Shown here: positions 26,515 through 35,168 of the stretch, in pieces
Position numbering within the stretch: the first letter of the stretch is position 1
How the letters are laid out: every line of letters begins with the position of its first letter
NCBI RefSeq assembly: GCF_002858765.1
Contig: NZ_PJRP01000004.1
Location: 193,415 to 257,414 of the forward strand
Reading direction: 5' to 3'
Length of the DNA stretch: 64,000 nt
Source of the DNA: Cupriavidus pauculus
GTDB taxonomy: Bacteria; Pseudomonadota; Gammaproteobacteria; Burkholderiales; Burkholderiaceae
Translations under genes and position numbers: made by a program
Notes under the pieces: generated by a model
The model's database searches: none
Seen by the model: the letters and a program-made list of their open reading frames with translations, nothing else
What the model was told of the DNA's origin: nothing

Positions 26515-27867
26515 TTGAACCAGAAATTTCAGGCCGAGAATTTCAACCGCGCGGATCAGGCTGATCACGCAGCGCAAGCCACGGCGGAACGGGCACAGGA
26601 TCATGTAGACGCCGGGCGCCTTTCCGCATCGCTCGCTGCCTTGGCGCAATTCGGCGGCAGGGACGACGGCGGGGTATCACGCGAAACGCTGACCGAAATC
26701 GATCTGGCGGCACGCCGTCACCTAGTGGATCAGGCGCGAGCCTTGGGCTGCGAGGTTAGCATCGATGATTGCGCCAATCTGTTCTTCCGGCGCCCAGGGC
26801 GGGTGGACTTGCCCCCCGTGCTGACCGGGAGTCACGCCGATACGCAGCCGGTGGGCGGCAAGTACGACGGCGCATACGGCGTACTGGCGGGCCTGGAAGT
26901 GATTGCGGCGCTCAACGCGGCGGGTATCGAAACGCTGCGTCCGATCGAGGTCGTGTCGTGGACCAACGAAGAGGGCAGCCGCTTTGGGCCGGGAGCGATG
27001 GGCTCCAGCGCGTTTGTCGAGGCAGCGCGACTGGCCGGGTATCGTGATGCCACCGACTCGGCTGGCATTCGGTTTGGAGATGCGTTGGATGCCGCGCTGG
27101 CTGCCTGTCACGACGTGACCCGGGTGCCAATGGGGCGAACCATGGCCGCTTGCGTTGAGCTCCATATCGAGCAAGGTCCCGTCCTGGAAAGCGCTGGGCT
27201 GCCGCTCGGGGTGGTGACCGGCATTCAAGCCGTGCGCTGGTTCCGTGTCGAATGCACGGGCACCATGGCGCATGCGGGGACCACGCCCATGGCCGTGCGT
27301 CGCGATGCGATGGCCGTGGCCGTCGCCATCGCGCAGGATCTCTATGCGTTGGCCCCGCGTGCGTCTCGCGATCCGAACGCGGCAAGCGAGCCGGAACTGC
27401 GCCTGACGCTAGGCCAATGGACGGTGACGCCGAACTCTGTCAACACCATCCCGGGCAAGGTTACGTTTACGGTCGATATGCGCTGCTTGGATGATAATGT
27501 CCTGGACGGTGCCGAAGACGAACTGCGGCTTGCCTGCATGCGGCATGCGCCGGCTACAGACGTGGCGGTGACGCGCTTCTTTCACCGGGGGCCGACGTAT
27601 TTTCCTGAATCCATGCTGGGCGGTATCGAACGCGCCTGCGCGCGGGCCAGCCACGGTGCGGGCCGTGGACAGCCCATGCGGCTGACATCGGGCGCCTTCC
27701 ACGACGCCATGTACGTGGCCGATCATTGCCCTACGGCGATGATCTTCGTGCCGAGCAAGGGGGGCATCAGCCATAACGCCGCCGAGGACACCGATGCCGC
27801 GGACCTGTTTCTTGGCACGCAGGCACTGGCGTACACTGTCGCCGAACTCGCCTGCCGCCAGCCGTGA
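26515..27867 (+). CDS. M20-family amidohydrolase (N-carbamoyl-amino-acid/allantoate amidohydrolase type)
   Basis: A 450-residue zinc hydrolase of the AmaB/HyuC/AllC group, cleaving carbamoyl or ureido C-N bonds to release ammonia and CO2. Metal and catalytic regions are GSHADTQPVGGKYDGAYGVL (His, Asp), WTNEEGSRFGPGAMGS (Glu pair) and ELHIEQGPVLES (second-metal His). The dimerisation domain lies at about residues 230-340. It starts with TTG at 26515, following GAGGAGAAG; the first roughly 45 residues are polar and variable. Its position after the amidase and ABC genes fits catabolism of an N-carbamoyl, hydantoin- or allantoin-derived compound for nitrogen. Confidence 0.91.
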   Translation: MNQKFQAENFNRADQADHAAQATAERAQDHVDAGRLSASLAALAQFGGRDDGGVSRETLTEIDLAARRHLVDQARALGCEVSIDDCANLFFRRPGRVDLPPVLTGSHADTQPVGGKYDGAYGVLAGLEVIAALNAAGIETLRPIEVVSWTNEEGSRFGPGAMGSSAFVEAARLAGYRDATDSAGIRFGDALDAALAACHDVTRVPMGRTMAACVELHIEQGPVLESAGLPLGVVTGIQAVRWFRVECTGTMAHAGTTPMAVRRDAMAVAVAIAQDLYALAPRASRDPNAASEPELRLTLGQWTVTPNSVNTIPGKVTFTVDMRCLDDNVLDGAEDELRLACMRHAPATDVAVTRFFHRGPTYFPESMLGGIERACARASHGAGRGQPMRLTSGAFHDAMYVADHCPTAMIFVPSKGGISHNAAEDTDAADLFLGTQALAYTVAELACRQP

Positions 27868-27919
27868 GTGAGCAGAATACGTGGCGGCAGCTCCTTTGAA
27901 CGACTAACGATAAGCCCGC

Positions 27920-28513
27920 ATGGCGAAGACCGCGAGCCCAATCCCGCAAGAGCCCGTCGACAGCAAGTCGGCCACCCTGACGCTTGGTCTCAAGCTGCGC
28001 CATGCGCGGCTGGTGGCCGGCTATACCTTGCTGCAACTGGCGAACAAGGCGGGCTGCTCCGAAAGCCTGATCTCCAAGGTCGAGCGTGGCCTGGCCACAC
28101 CGTCCTTCACCACCCTCCATCGGCTGGCCGTGGCGCTCGATACGAACATCGGAGCGCTTACCAGCGATGACGATACGCATCAGTCTCCCATCTTGCGCCA
28201 TGGCGAACGTCCAGTCATCCGCGTAGGTGGGGTGGCGCTCGAACGCGTGGTGTTGCCCAAACGCGGCGGCTTGCTGCAGGCCAACATCCATATCGTCTGG
28301 CCAGGAGAGGCCAGTGATGGCCAGATCGAGCATCAGGGCGAAGAAGTCGGCTACGTGCTGGAAGGCAAGCTCGAGTTGATGCTTGGCGACGACATCTACC
28401 TGATTGGCCCGGGGGATGCCTTTACGTTCTCCAGCCAGGTACCGCATGGCTACCGCAACGTCGGGAATGTCGTGGCGAAGGTGCTTTGGGTGAATTCGCC
28501 GGCGACGTTCTAG
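27920..28513 (+). CDS. XRE-family regulator with C-terminal cupin domain
   Basis: A 197-residue regulator. The lambda-repressor-like helix-turn-helix spans about residues 25-80 (LKLRHARLVAGYTLLQLANKAG and SESLISKVERG are its helices 1-3). A cupin domain covers about 110-195 (EHQGEEVGYVLEGKLELMLGD, then PGDAFTFSSQVPHGYRN). This HipB-cupin arrangement is common in regulators of amino acid, polyamine and ureide use. It is the last gene of the 20.3-28.5 kb cluster, 52 bases after the M20 gene, and probably controls it by sensing the imported compound in its cupin pocket. Confidence 0.91.
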   Translation: MAKTASPIPQEPVDSKSATLTLGLKLRHARLVAGYTLLQLANKAGCSESLISKVERGLATPSFTTLHRLAVALDTNIGALTSDDDTHQSPILRHGERPVIRVGGVALERVVLPKRGGLLQANIHIVWPGEASDGQIEHQGEEVGYVLEGKLELMLGDDIYLIGPGDAFTFSSQVPHGYRNVGNVVAKVLWVNSPATF

Positions 28514-28707
28514 GAAACGTTGGGTCACGCCCATCCCGGTTTGCGCGTCATCGCTCGATCGCTGGAAAGCTGCTCCCGCTGCCCCCCTGAGGCGTGGGGA
28601 AACGACGTAGAAGTGCCGATTTCATGATGGCGTTGCACACTGGTTAAAAAGCGGTTAAAAATGCACCTGTCGTCGCCGTGGTCTGGCGAGGCCTCTGCGC
28701 ATATCCG

Positions 28708-29316
28708 ATGACCCTCTATCAGATCAAACCAAGATTCCAGGGGTGGTTGCGGCCGTTCGTACAACGGCTGGCCGACCGTGGGGTGACGGCGAACCAGGTG
28801 ACCACCTTCGCGGCGCTAGGATCGATTGTGGTGGGCGGCCTGGTCGGGGCACTGGTTTGGCTGCCGGGCATTTTTCTATTGATGCCATTGTGGTTGTTTG
28901 CCCGGATGGCGCTGAACGCCATCGACGGCATGCTGGCGCGCGAGCACGGCCAGCAAAGCGCGCTTGGCGCCTATCTCAATGAACTGGGCGACATCCTGTC
29001 GGATCTTGCCCTCGTGATTCCATTTGTCCTGCCATACGGAAGTGTCGTCGTGCCGTTCGCAGTGCTCGCCGTGGTGGTGGAGTGCGCAGGTCTGATCGGG
29101 CCGCTAGCGGGCGCCAGCCGCCGCTACGACGGCCCGCTGGGCAAGAGCGATCGCGCACTGGTGCTGGGTGCGCTGGGCCTGTGGCTGGGCCTGGGATTCG
29201 GCCCTGGCCACTACGGCGGCTGGATATGGGGAGGGTTGTGCCTGCTGTCGATCGTGACCATCGTGCGGCGGGTGCAGCGTGGCGTGCAGGAAGCTCGTGC
29301 CACCCAATCTGCCTAA
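28708..29316 (+). CDS. ynbA: CDP-alcohol phosphatidyltransferase family protein, YnbA-like
   Basis: Membrane enzyme of 202 residues, expected to join a CDP-linked lipid to an alcohol. It starts MTLYQIKP at 28708, exactly as I recall E. coli YnbA (about 201 residues), which decides the start against an in-frame GTG 30 bases upstream. The family motif normally reads DxxDG(x2)AR(x8)G(x3)D(x3)D. Here it is NAIDGMLAREHGQQSALGAY, then LNELGD, so the first and third aspartates are asparagines; E. coli YnbA shows the same change as I remember it. About six membrane helices. First gene of the lipid cluster running to 34462. The alcohol acceptor is unknown. Confidence 0.9.
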   Translation: MTLYQIKPRFQGWLRPFVQRLADRGVTANQVTTFAALGSIVVGGLVGALVWLPGIFLLMPLWLFARMALNAIDGMLAREHGQQSALGAYLNELGDILSDLALVIPFVLPYGSVVVPFAVLAVVVECAGLIGPLAGASRRYDGPLGKSDRALVLGALGLWLGLGFGPGHYGGWIWGGLCLLSIVTIVRRVQRGVQEARATQSA

Positions 29317-29370
29317 GCTGCCCAAGCAGCTGGAGGCGGCCAACAGAAGCCAAACATGGAGTGAACTCAC

Positions 29371-31194
29371 GTGGTCCGTACCCCGATCGAGTCGCAGTTC
29401 CAGACCCACGATGGCCAGACACTGTTTTATCGATTCTGGCCGGCTTCGACCTCACTTCCCAATCCCACCCCGATGCCCACTTCAAACCTGGCGTCGGGTG
29501 TCACTTCCCGCGGCGCCGTGTTGTTGTTTCACCGGGGACACGAGCATTCCGGACGCGTTGCCCATCTGGTCGACGAGCTCAATTTGCCTGACCACGCGTT
29601 TTTCGCGTGGGATGCGCGCGGCCACGGCCGCTCGCCCGGTGAGCGCGGCTACAGCCCAAGCTTGGCCACGTCCGTGCGCGATATTCAGACCTTTGTCGAC
29701 CATATCGCCGCCACTCATGGCATCGCGGTGCGCGACATGGCCGTGGTGGCGCAAAGTGTCGGAGCGGTGCTCGCCACTACCTGGGTTCACGACTACGCGC
29801 CACCCATCCGCTGCCTGATCGCGGCGTCGCCGGCGTTCAAGGTAAAACTTTACGTGCCCTTCGCGCGTCCCGGTCTCAAGCTGATGCACAAGGTGCGTGG
29901 CAAGTTCTTCGTGAACAGCTATGTGAAGCCGAAGTTTTTGACGCACGATCCCGAGCGGATCGCCAGCTACGAGCGCGATGCGCTGATCACGCGCCCAATC
30001 GCCGTCAACATACTGCTTGACCTCTATGAGACCGCAGAGCGCATCGTGGCCGATGCCGCTGCAATCACGGTGCCGACGCAATTGCTGATCTCGGGCGCGG
30101 ACTGGGTTGTGCATCGAGCCCCGCAGGACACGTTCTTCGAACGCCTTGGCGCGCGCGTCAAGGAAAAGGTCGTGCTTGAGGGTTTCTATCACGATACGCT
30201 GGGCGAGCGGGACCGTGCGAAGGCCGTCGCCGCGGCGCGTCGCTTTATCGTGCGCGAATTCGATGCGCCGTCGGCGCCGGTGTCGCTGCGCCATGCGGAT
30301 CATGAGGGTCCGTTCAAGGAAGAGTCGGACCGCCTTGCGCAGCCCTTGCCCGCCGGTAGCCCCGCCGCGATTTACTGGGCGCTCACGCGTGCCGGCCTGC
30401 GCTTGGGCGGCAGGCTGTCCGAGGGCTTGCGGCTCGGGCATGCCACCGGCTTCGATTCCGGTTCGACCCTGGACTACGTGTACCGAAACCAAGCCACTGG
30501 CAATCTTGGCGTCGGAAAGTTTGTGGACCGGAACTACCTGGACGCGATTGGCTGGCGCGGCATCCGACAGCGCAAGCTGCATGTCGAGGAGCTCATCGGC
30601 GAGGCTGTGGCGCGACTTCATGCGGCCGGCGCGCCAGTGCGGATCGTCGATATTGCGGCGGGCCATGGCCGATATGTGCTGGAGGCACTGGCGTCGCAGA
30701 AAGGGCGGTTCAATGGCGCGGCCGTCGCGTCGATCCTGCTGCGTGACTACAGCGATATCAATGTGGAGCAGGGCCGTGCGCTGATCGCGGCAAAGGGTCT
30801 TGGCGCCGTGGCGCGTTTCGAAAAAGGCGACGCGTTTGACGCCGACAGCCTCGCCACGCTTGCGCCGCAGCCGACGCTGGCCATCGTCTCCGGGCTCTAT
30901 GAACTGTTTGGCGACAACGATATGGTGTCGCGCTCGCTCGGTGGGCTGTCGCGCGCTGTACCACCGGGCGGCTTTCTGGTCTACACGGGGCAGCCGTGGC
31001 ACCCGCAGCTCGAGTTCATTGCGCGGGCGCTGACGAGCCATCGTGCCGGCTCTGCGTGGGTGATGCGTCGCCGTTCTCAGGCCGAAATGGACCAGCTCGT
31101 GCGTGAGGCCGGATTCGAGAAGATTGTCCAGCGCATCGATCCGTGGGGTATCTTCACTGTCAGCCTGGCCCGCCGCGTCGAGGGCGCCACATGA
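29371..31194 (+). CDS. ynbC: Alpha/beta-hydrolase fused to SAM-dependent methyltransferase, YnbC-like
   Basis: A 607-residue two-domain protein. The N-terminal serine hydrolase (about residues 1-300) has LLFHRGHEHSGRVAHL, the oxyanion-region AWDARGHGRSPGERG, and a nucleophile elbow AQSVGA, with Ala in place of the usual first Gly. The C-terminal methyltransferase (about 380-605) has motif I VDIAAGHGRY and GLYELFGDNDMV. This fusion and its cluster are those of E. coli YnbC. It starts with GTG at 29371, 54 bases after ynbA, and overlaps ynbD by ATGA. It probably acts on a membrane lipid or lipid headgroup: lysophospholipase-like removal plus methylation is an inference only. Confidence 0.92.
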   Translation: MVRTPIESQFQTHDGQTLFYRFWPASTSLPNPTPMPTSNLASGVTSRGAVLLFHRGHEHSGRVAHLVDELNLPDHAFFAWDARGHGRSPGERGYSPSLATSVRDIQTFVDHIAATHGIAVRDMAVVAQSVGAVLATTWVHDYAPPIRCLIAASPAFKVKLYVPFARPGLKLMHKVRGKFFVNSYVKPKFLTHDPERIASYERDALITRPIAVNILLDLYETAERIVADAAAITVPTQLLISGADWVVHRAPQDTFFERLGARVKEKVVLEGFYHDTLGERDRAKAVAAARRFIVREFDAPSAPVSLRHADHEGPFKEESDRLAQPLPAGSPAAIYWALTRAGLRLGGRLSEGLRLGHATGFDSGSTLDYVYRNQATGNLGVGKFVDRNYLDAIGWRGIRQRKLHVEELIGEAVARLHAAGAPVRIVDIAAGHGRYVLEALASQKGRFNGAAVASILLRDYSDINVEQGRALIAAKGLGAVARFEKGDAFDADSLATLAPQPTLAIVSGLYELFGDNDMVSRSLGGLSRAVPPGGFLVYTGQPWHPQLEFIARALTSHRAGSAWVMRRRSQAEMDQLVREAGFEKIVQRIDPWGIFTVSLARRVEGAT

Positions 31195-32398
31195 CGCCCG
31201 TGGATCGCGCTGCCGCGACGGCGTCAGCCGACGATGTCGCCGACGATGGACCAGTCGGGCGTCCATGGTGGCTCGCCGCGCTGCTGTTGGCGGGCATGGG
31301 CACGCTGTTCTTCAGCTCCTACGGCTTGGCAAACTGGCTTGCCAGTCTGCGCACGGACGTGCCGTATTTCCACTATGGGTGGGAGCACCGGATTCCGTTC
31401 GTGCCTTGGACCATCATCCCCTATTGGTCGATCGACCTCCTGTATGGCATCTCGTTCTTTCTCTGGCGCACGCGCGCCGGATTGCTCACGCACGTCAAGC
31501 GTCTGTTGGCGGCGCAGCTCATTTCGGTGGCCTGTTTCATTGCTTTTCCGCTGCGGTTTGCGTTCGAGCGCCCGGTGGCTGATGGATTACCGTGCCAACC
31601 GGTTGGCTGGTTGGCTGGCTCTGTGTCTTCGCGTTTCCGCTGTCCGCCGCGCTGGCGCGTCCCGAGCATGCGCAAGTCGTGGTCGGGGTGACATCGCCTT
31701 TGCGGGACCCGCGCACACGCGCGCTGGCGCTGCGCTACGGCATCGGTGCCGGCGTGGCATGGCTGTTTTCACTTGCCGTGCTGACGTGGTCCGTCACCGC
31801 ATGGCTTGTGCTTACCTGGATCGCCTTGGCACTGCTTTGTGTGGCGCTGGTGTATCGCGCCGGACGCCCGGCATTATTCGGGAAAGCTGACGATGGATCG
31901 CTACCAATGGCCGCGTGGTGGCTCCTGGCGCCATACCTTGGCGGAGCGTTCCTGAATTCGCGCTGGTGGACGCGTCACCACGATGCGGTGAGCCATGTCG
32001 TGGATGGCGTATGGATTGGGCGCCTGCCCGGACGCGATGAAGTGCGATTGACGGGCGCCGATGCGCTGCTCGACCTTACCGCCGAGTTGCCGCGGCTAGT
32101 CCATGTGCGCGACTATCGCTGTATCCCGGTGCTTGACCTCACTGTTCCAACGCAGTCCCAACTGCGGGCGGCGGTTGGCCAGATCGCTGCCTGGCATGCC
32201 GATGGTCGGACAGTGCTGGTCTGTTGCGCGCTGGGCTACTCGCGTAGCGCGCTTGTGATTGCCTGCTGGCTCGCCACACATCGCAGGATCACGGATCCTG
32301 GTGTGGTACTCGCGCAGCTACGTGCCGCACGGCCAGTGGTGCTGGCCCCTGCTAGCATTGCCGCGCTCGAGCAGTTTATCGCGGAGGGGGCGGTATGA
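31191..32398 (+). pseudogene. ynbD: ynbD, internally deleted: PAP2 catalytic core lost and frame shifted
   Basis: Normal YnbD proteins join a membrane PAP2-type phosphatase to a C-terminal dual-specificity phosphatase. Here the 5' part (31191 to about 31590) encodes the first membrane helices, including PFVPWTIIPYWSIDLLYGIS and ending FERPVADGL. The frame then breaks and ends at 31691. In the other frame, from about 31592, PTGWLVGWLCVFAF resumes at the helix that should follow the last PAP2 motif. The missing segment, roughly 60-65 residues, holds the family's PSLH and HxxxD motifs. The C-terminal phosphatase is intact, with the CALGYSRSA (Cx5R) loop, and could be made from a GTG at 31592. 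ATGA overlaps on both sides show that the gene was part of the operon. Confidence 0.85.
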
Positions 32399-32832
32399 CC
32401 GGTGCGAATTTTATTGGTACCGGGTGGCTTGCGCATGCCACGGCGGCATCGCTGCGCGCGGCGGCGCGGTTGAATCTGGCTGGACTTGTGTTGGCACTAG
32501 TCAATACCGGGCTGGCGGGCATCATGGCGCCAGCCGGCAAGGTGTGGTTGGTGATCGGTATCGTTGGCGCGCTTGCCGGCGCTGTGCAGTTATGGCTGCT
32601 GGTGCGGATAGAAATAGATCGAAGACTGTTCGACGTATTGTCCACGGCGAGCACGTCCGATGAACTGGCCGCGCTCGATACTGCACTGATTTCTCTGGGC
32701 TGGATGCCACACGAGCGTGCGGGACGGGCAATGCCCGAGCGCGCGCGGGGAGCCGGCCGGTTCCTGGTAATAGCAGGGGCGCTGGTCGCGCTGCAATGGC
32801 TGGTGGCCGTCGTGATTCTTTTCCTGAGATAA
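32395..32832 (+). CDS. Small membrane protein of unknown function in the ynb-like cluster
   Basis: A 145-residue protein with three likely membrane helices: about residues 25-45 (LNLAGLVLALVNTGLAGIM), 48-70 (KVWLVIGIVGALAGAVQLWLL) and 125-144 (FLVIAGALVALQWLVAVVILF). A polar stretch between helices 2 and 3 contains RIEIDRRLFDVLS and ELAALDTALISLGWM. ATGA overlap with ynbD, then 11 bases to the acyltransferase start, so it is part of the operon. I know no named family for it; it may be a partner of the lipid enzymes. Confidence 0.8.
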   Translation: MTGANFIGTGWLAHATAASLRAAARLNLAGLVLALVNTGLAGIMAPAGKVWLVIGIVGALAGAVQLWLLVRIEIDRRLFDVLSTASTSDELAALDTALISLGWMPHERAGRAMPERARGAGRFLVIAGALVALQWLVAVVILFLR

Positions 32833-32843
32833 AACGGATTCCC

Positions 32844-33488
32844 ATGCACTGGATGGCAAGCGTTGTGGCCCGCGCGATCGTCGGATTCGCGCGTTTGCTG
32901 ACCGGCATGCAGGCGCGCTGGAACGGCTGCCTGCCGCTGGCCAGGCAACGGGTCTACTACGCCAACCACAGCAGCCACGGCGATTTCGTGCTGATCTGGG
33001 GCAGCCTGCCGCCCGACCTGCGCCCGCTCACGCGGCCCGTGGCCGGCGCGGACTACTGGCTCAAGTCTGGAGTGCGGCGTTTTATTGGCCGTGACGTGTT
33101 CAACGCCCTCCTGATCGACCGCACCGGCGGGCGCGACGGCGTCGTGCAGGACCCCGTGTCGCAGATGGCCGACGTGCTCGCGGCCGGCTCGTCACTGATC
33201 ATCTTTCCGGAAGGTACGCGCAACACCACGGACGAACGGCTGCTGCCATTCAAGAGCGGCATCTATCACCTGGCGCGCAGTTGCCCGGTGGAGGCCGACG
33301 TCGAATTCGTGCCTGTCTGGATCGATAACCTCAATCGTGTAATGCCAAAAGGGGAGATCGTGCCGGTGCCACTGCTCTGTACGGTGACATTTGGGCCACC
33401 ACTGCGGCTGGAAGCCGAGGAGTCCAAGGAGTCGTTTCTGGCCCGCGCGCGCGACGGGCTGCTTTCTGTTGCCCCGCAACTGGATTGA
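32844..33488 (+). CDS. PlsC-like lysophospholipid acyltransferase
   Basis: A 214-residue acyltransferase of the 1-acylglycerol-3-phosphate acyltransferase group, transferring a fatty acyl chain to a lysophospholipid at the membrane. The catalytic HX4D motif is in YYANHSSHGDFVLIW, and the substrate motif FPEGTR in IIFPEGTRNTTDERLLPFKSG. PVWIDNLNRVMPKGE is a further landmark. The start at 32844 (MHWMAS) is preferred. E. coli ynb clusters, as I recall them, lack this gene, so it is an addition here. Together with YnbB (CDP-lipid) and YnbA (headgroup transfer) it would complete a small lipid-making module. Confidence 0.92.
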   Translation: MHWMASVVARAIVGFARLLTGMQARWNGCLPLARQRVYYANHSSHGDFVLIWGSLPPDLRPLTRPVAGADYWLKSGVRRFIGRDVFNALLIDRTGGRDGVVQDPVSQMADVLAAGSSLIIFPEGTRNTTDERLLPFKSGIYHLARSCPVEADVEFVPVWIDNLNRVMPKGEIVPVPLLCTVTFGPPLRLEAEESKESFLARARDGLLSVAPQLD

Positions 33489-33499
33489 AGAAAGGACAG

Positions 33500-34462
33500 A
33501 TGCGCATGCCTGAGGTGCACATGATTCGTGAATCGCAACTGCTGTTTGCTGGCGCCTTTGCCGTGCTGGTCTTCGCGTCGCTGCTCGCTGCGCTGCTGCG
33601 CTGGCGCGTAGCAAAGGGGGAACCGCATAGCGTGATCGACAACCTGTCGTCGCGCATCACCGCGTGGTGGTGGATGATTGGCATTCTTGGGGTGGTGTTC
33701 GCGATGGGGCGCGGCGCCATTGTGGTCCTGTTTGCGTTGCTGTCGTTCTACGCGCTGCGCGAGTTTGTGACGATCACCACCACACGACGAGGCGATCATC
33801 GCGCGATCGTCGCCGCCTTCTTTTTCTTCCTGCCGTGCCAGTACATTCTGGTCTACATCGGCTGGTATGGATTGTTCTCGATCTTCATCCCGGTCTACGC
33901 GTTCCTGTTCCTGCCGATCTTGTCTGCGTTGTCCTCAGAGACCACGCGTTTTCTCGAGCGGTGCGCAGGCGTGCAATGGGCGGTGATGGTCTGCGTGTTC
34001 TGCATCTCGCATGTCCCGGCACTGCTGACGCTGCCGATCCCGGGTTTCGCCGAGCGGAACTTGCTTCTGATCGCGTATCTGGTCATCGTCGTCCAGGGCA
34101 GCGACGTATTGCAGTATGTCTGGGGCAAGTTGATCGGCAAGCGGAAGATTGCGCCTCTGCTGTCGCCATCGAAGACGGTGGAGGGATTTGTTGGCGGCGT
34201 ATTGAGTGCCACGGCGCTCGGGGCGTCGCTCTGGTGGATCACACCTTATGGATCCCCGCTCAAGGCCGGCGCGGTGGCGCTGGTTATCGCACTGATGGGG
34301 TTTCTGGGCGGGCTCGTGATGTCGGCCATTAAGCGCGACCGGGGTATCAAGGACTGGGGCCATATGATTGAAGGGCATGGGGGCATGCTCGACCGACTGG
34401 ACTCGGTGGTCTTTGCCGCGCCCGTGTTCTTCCATATGACGCGCTACTGGTGGGTACCTTAG
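33500..34462 (+). CDS. ynbB: Phosphatidate cytidylyltransferase (CdsA) paralogue, YnbB-like
   Basis: Multi-pass membrane enzyme of about 320 residues, making CDP-diacylglycerol from phosphatidate and CTP. The C-terminal signature is complete: SAIKRDRGIKDWGHMI followed by EGHGGMLDRLDSVVF. About eight membrane helices. The start may be 33500 or 33506; AAAGGA at 33490-33495 serves either, and a TTG at 33485 overlapping plsC is open too. E. coli YnbB has been described as a CdsA paralogue linked to glycolipid MPIase synthesis. It is the last gene of the cluster and supplies the CDP-lipid for the YnbA-type transferase. Confidence 0.92.
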   Translation: MRMPEVHMIRESQLLFAGAFAVLVFASLLAALLRWRVAKGEPHSVIDNLSSRITAWWWMIGILGVVFAMGRGAIVVLFALLSFYALREFVTITTTRRGDHRAIVAAFFFFLPCQYILVYIGWYGLFSIFIPVYAFLFLPILSALSSETTRFLERCAGVQWAVMVCVFCISHVPALLTLPIPGFAERNLLLIAYLVIVVQGSDVLQYVWGKLIGKRKIAPLLSPSKTVEGFVGGVLSATALGASLWWITPYGSPLKAGAVALVIALMGFLGGLVMSAIKRDRGIKDWGHMIEGHGGMLDRLDSVVFAAPVFFHMTRYWWVP

Positions 34463-34629
34463 CTTGCCGCCCTCCGCCCTCCGCCACTTCCAGAATGCGT
34501 CTCGTGAAGTCCCTACGTCGGCATGCCACCATGGCGGCGGCGGTTGTCTACGTAGGATCGTGACGGGTTGACCGTCGACGGCTTCCGTCAGTAGCTGGGA
34601 AGAAAAGTCTTCTTTAAGGCATTTATAAA

Positions 34630-34773
34630 GTCACGTTATAGTGATGTTATAGGGCGAATGATCCATAATGTCGCGATAGCGGGACATTATGTGACCGCTG
34701 TCGGCAACTATTCCTTGACGCGTCATAACGTCACGCTATAGTGACATCAGACTGAAATTTGGACTTTATGTCC
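34630..34773. promoter_or_regulatory. Array of palindromic operators before hipB
   Basis: Four palindromic elements in 145 bases. TCACGTTATAGTGA is at 34631-34644. CATAATGTC/GACATTATG is at 34664-34672/34683-34691. GTCACGCTATAGTGAC is at 34730-34745. GGACTTTATGTCC is at 34761-34773. The first and third share the core TCACGyTATAGTGA at 13 of 14 positions. HipB-type antitoxins bind several such sites cooperatively to repress their own operon. Confidence 0.75.
34715..34742 (+). promoter_or_regulatory. Predicted hipBA promoter overlapping an operator
   Basis: TTGACG (34715-34720), a 16-base spacer, then TATAGT (34737-34742), a close match to a sigma-70 promoter. The -10 lies inside the palindrome 34730-34745, so repressor binding there would block RNA polymerase. 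The hipB start at 34788 is about 40 bases beyond the expected transcription start. Confidence 0.6.
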
Positions 34774-34787
34774 CTAATGCGTGACAT

Positions 34788-35168
34788 ATGGATCTCATTG
34801 AGCTCGGTGTGGCTTTCAAGGCGGCTCGCATACATTCCAGGAAAACCCAACAAGAGGTAGCTGATCTGACCGGCGTTTCACGGGCTCGGATCAGTGCGTT
34901 CGAGAATGGGGCATTGCCGGAGCTTGGTGTGGTCAAGGTCCTGGCACTTTTCGAGGTTGTTGGCCTCGAAATTCTTGCGCGCCCCGCAGGGCAAGGACGA
35001 ACACTTGATGACCTTGTGGCAGAACAGACGTCTGCGGCGCACAGCTCGAACTTGGAGCCCACTGGAAAGCGGGTCCGACATATCAAAGGCGTCCAGGGGA
35101 AGAGGGCAGGGGCGATCGCCTGGCTGGCCGGTACAAGCGCGTCAGGCAAAGGCGGGCCCACCAAATGA
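34788..35168 (+). CDS. hipB: HipB-like XRE antitoxin/repressor
   Basis: A 126-residue antitoxin. The helix-turn-helix (about residues 8-60) reads GVAFKAARIHSRKTQQEVAD, LTGVSRARISAFENG, then ELGVVKVLALFEVVGLEI, typical of HipB. The C-terminal tail from about residue 65 is polar and basic, likely flexible and used to hold HipA or be degraded. It is followed by hipA with an ATGA overlap. No strong ribosome-binding site is seen before the ATG. It should bind the operator array upstream. Confidence 0.9.
   Translation: MDLIELGVAFKAARIHSRKTQQEVADLTGVSRARISAFENGALPELGVVKVLALFEVVGLEILARPAGQGRTLDDLVAEQTSAAHSSNLEPTGKRVRHIKGVQGKRAGAIAWLAGTSASGKGGPTK

Noticed and set aside
29482..31266. 594-codon minus-strand frame
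   Set aside because: Shadow of the ynbC-type gene; the translation is rich in Arg, His and Gln with no domain.
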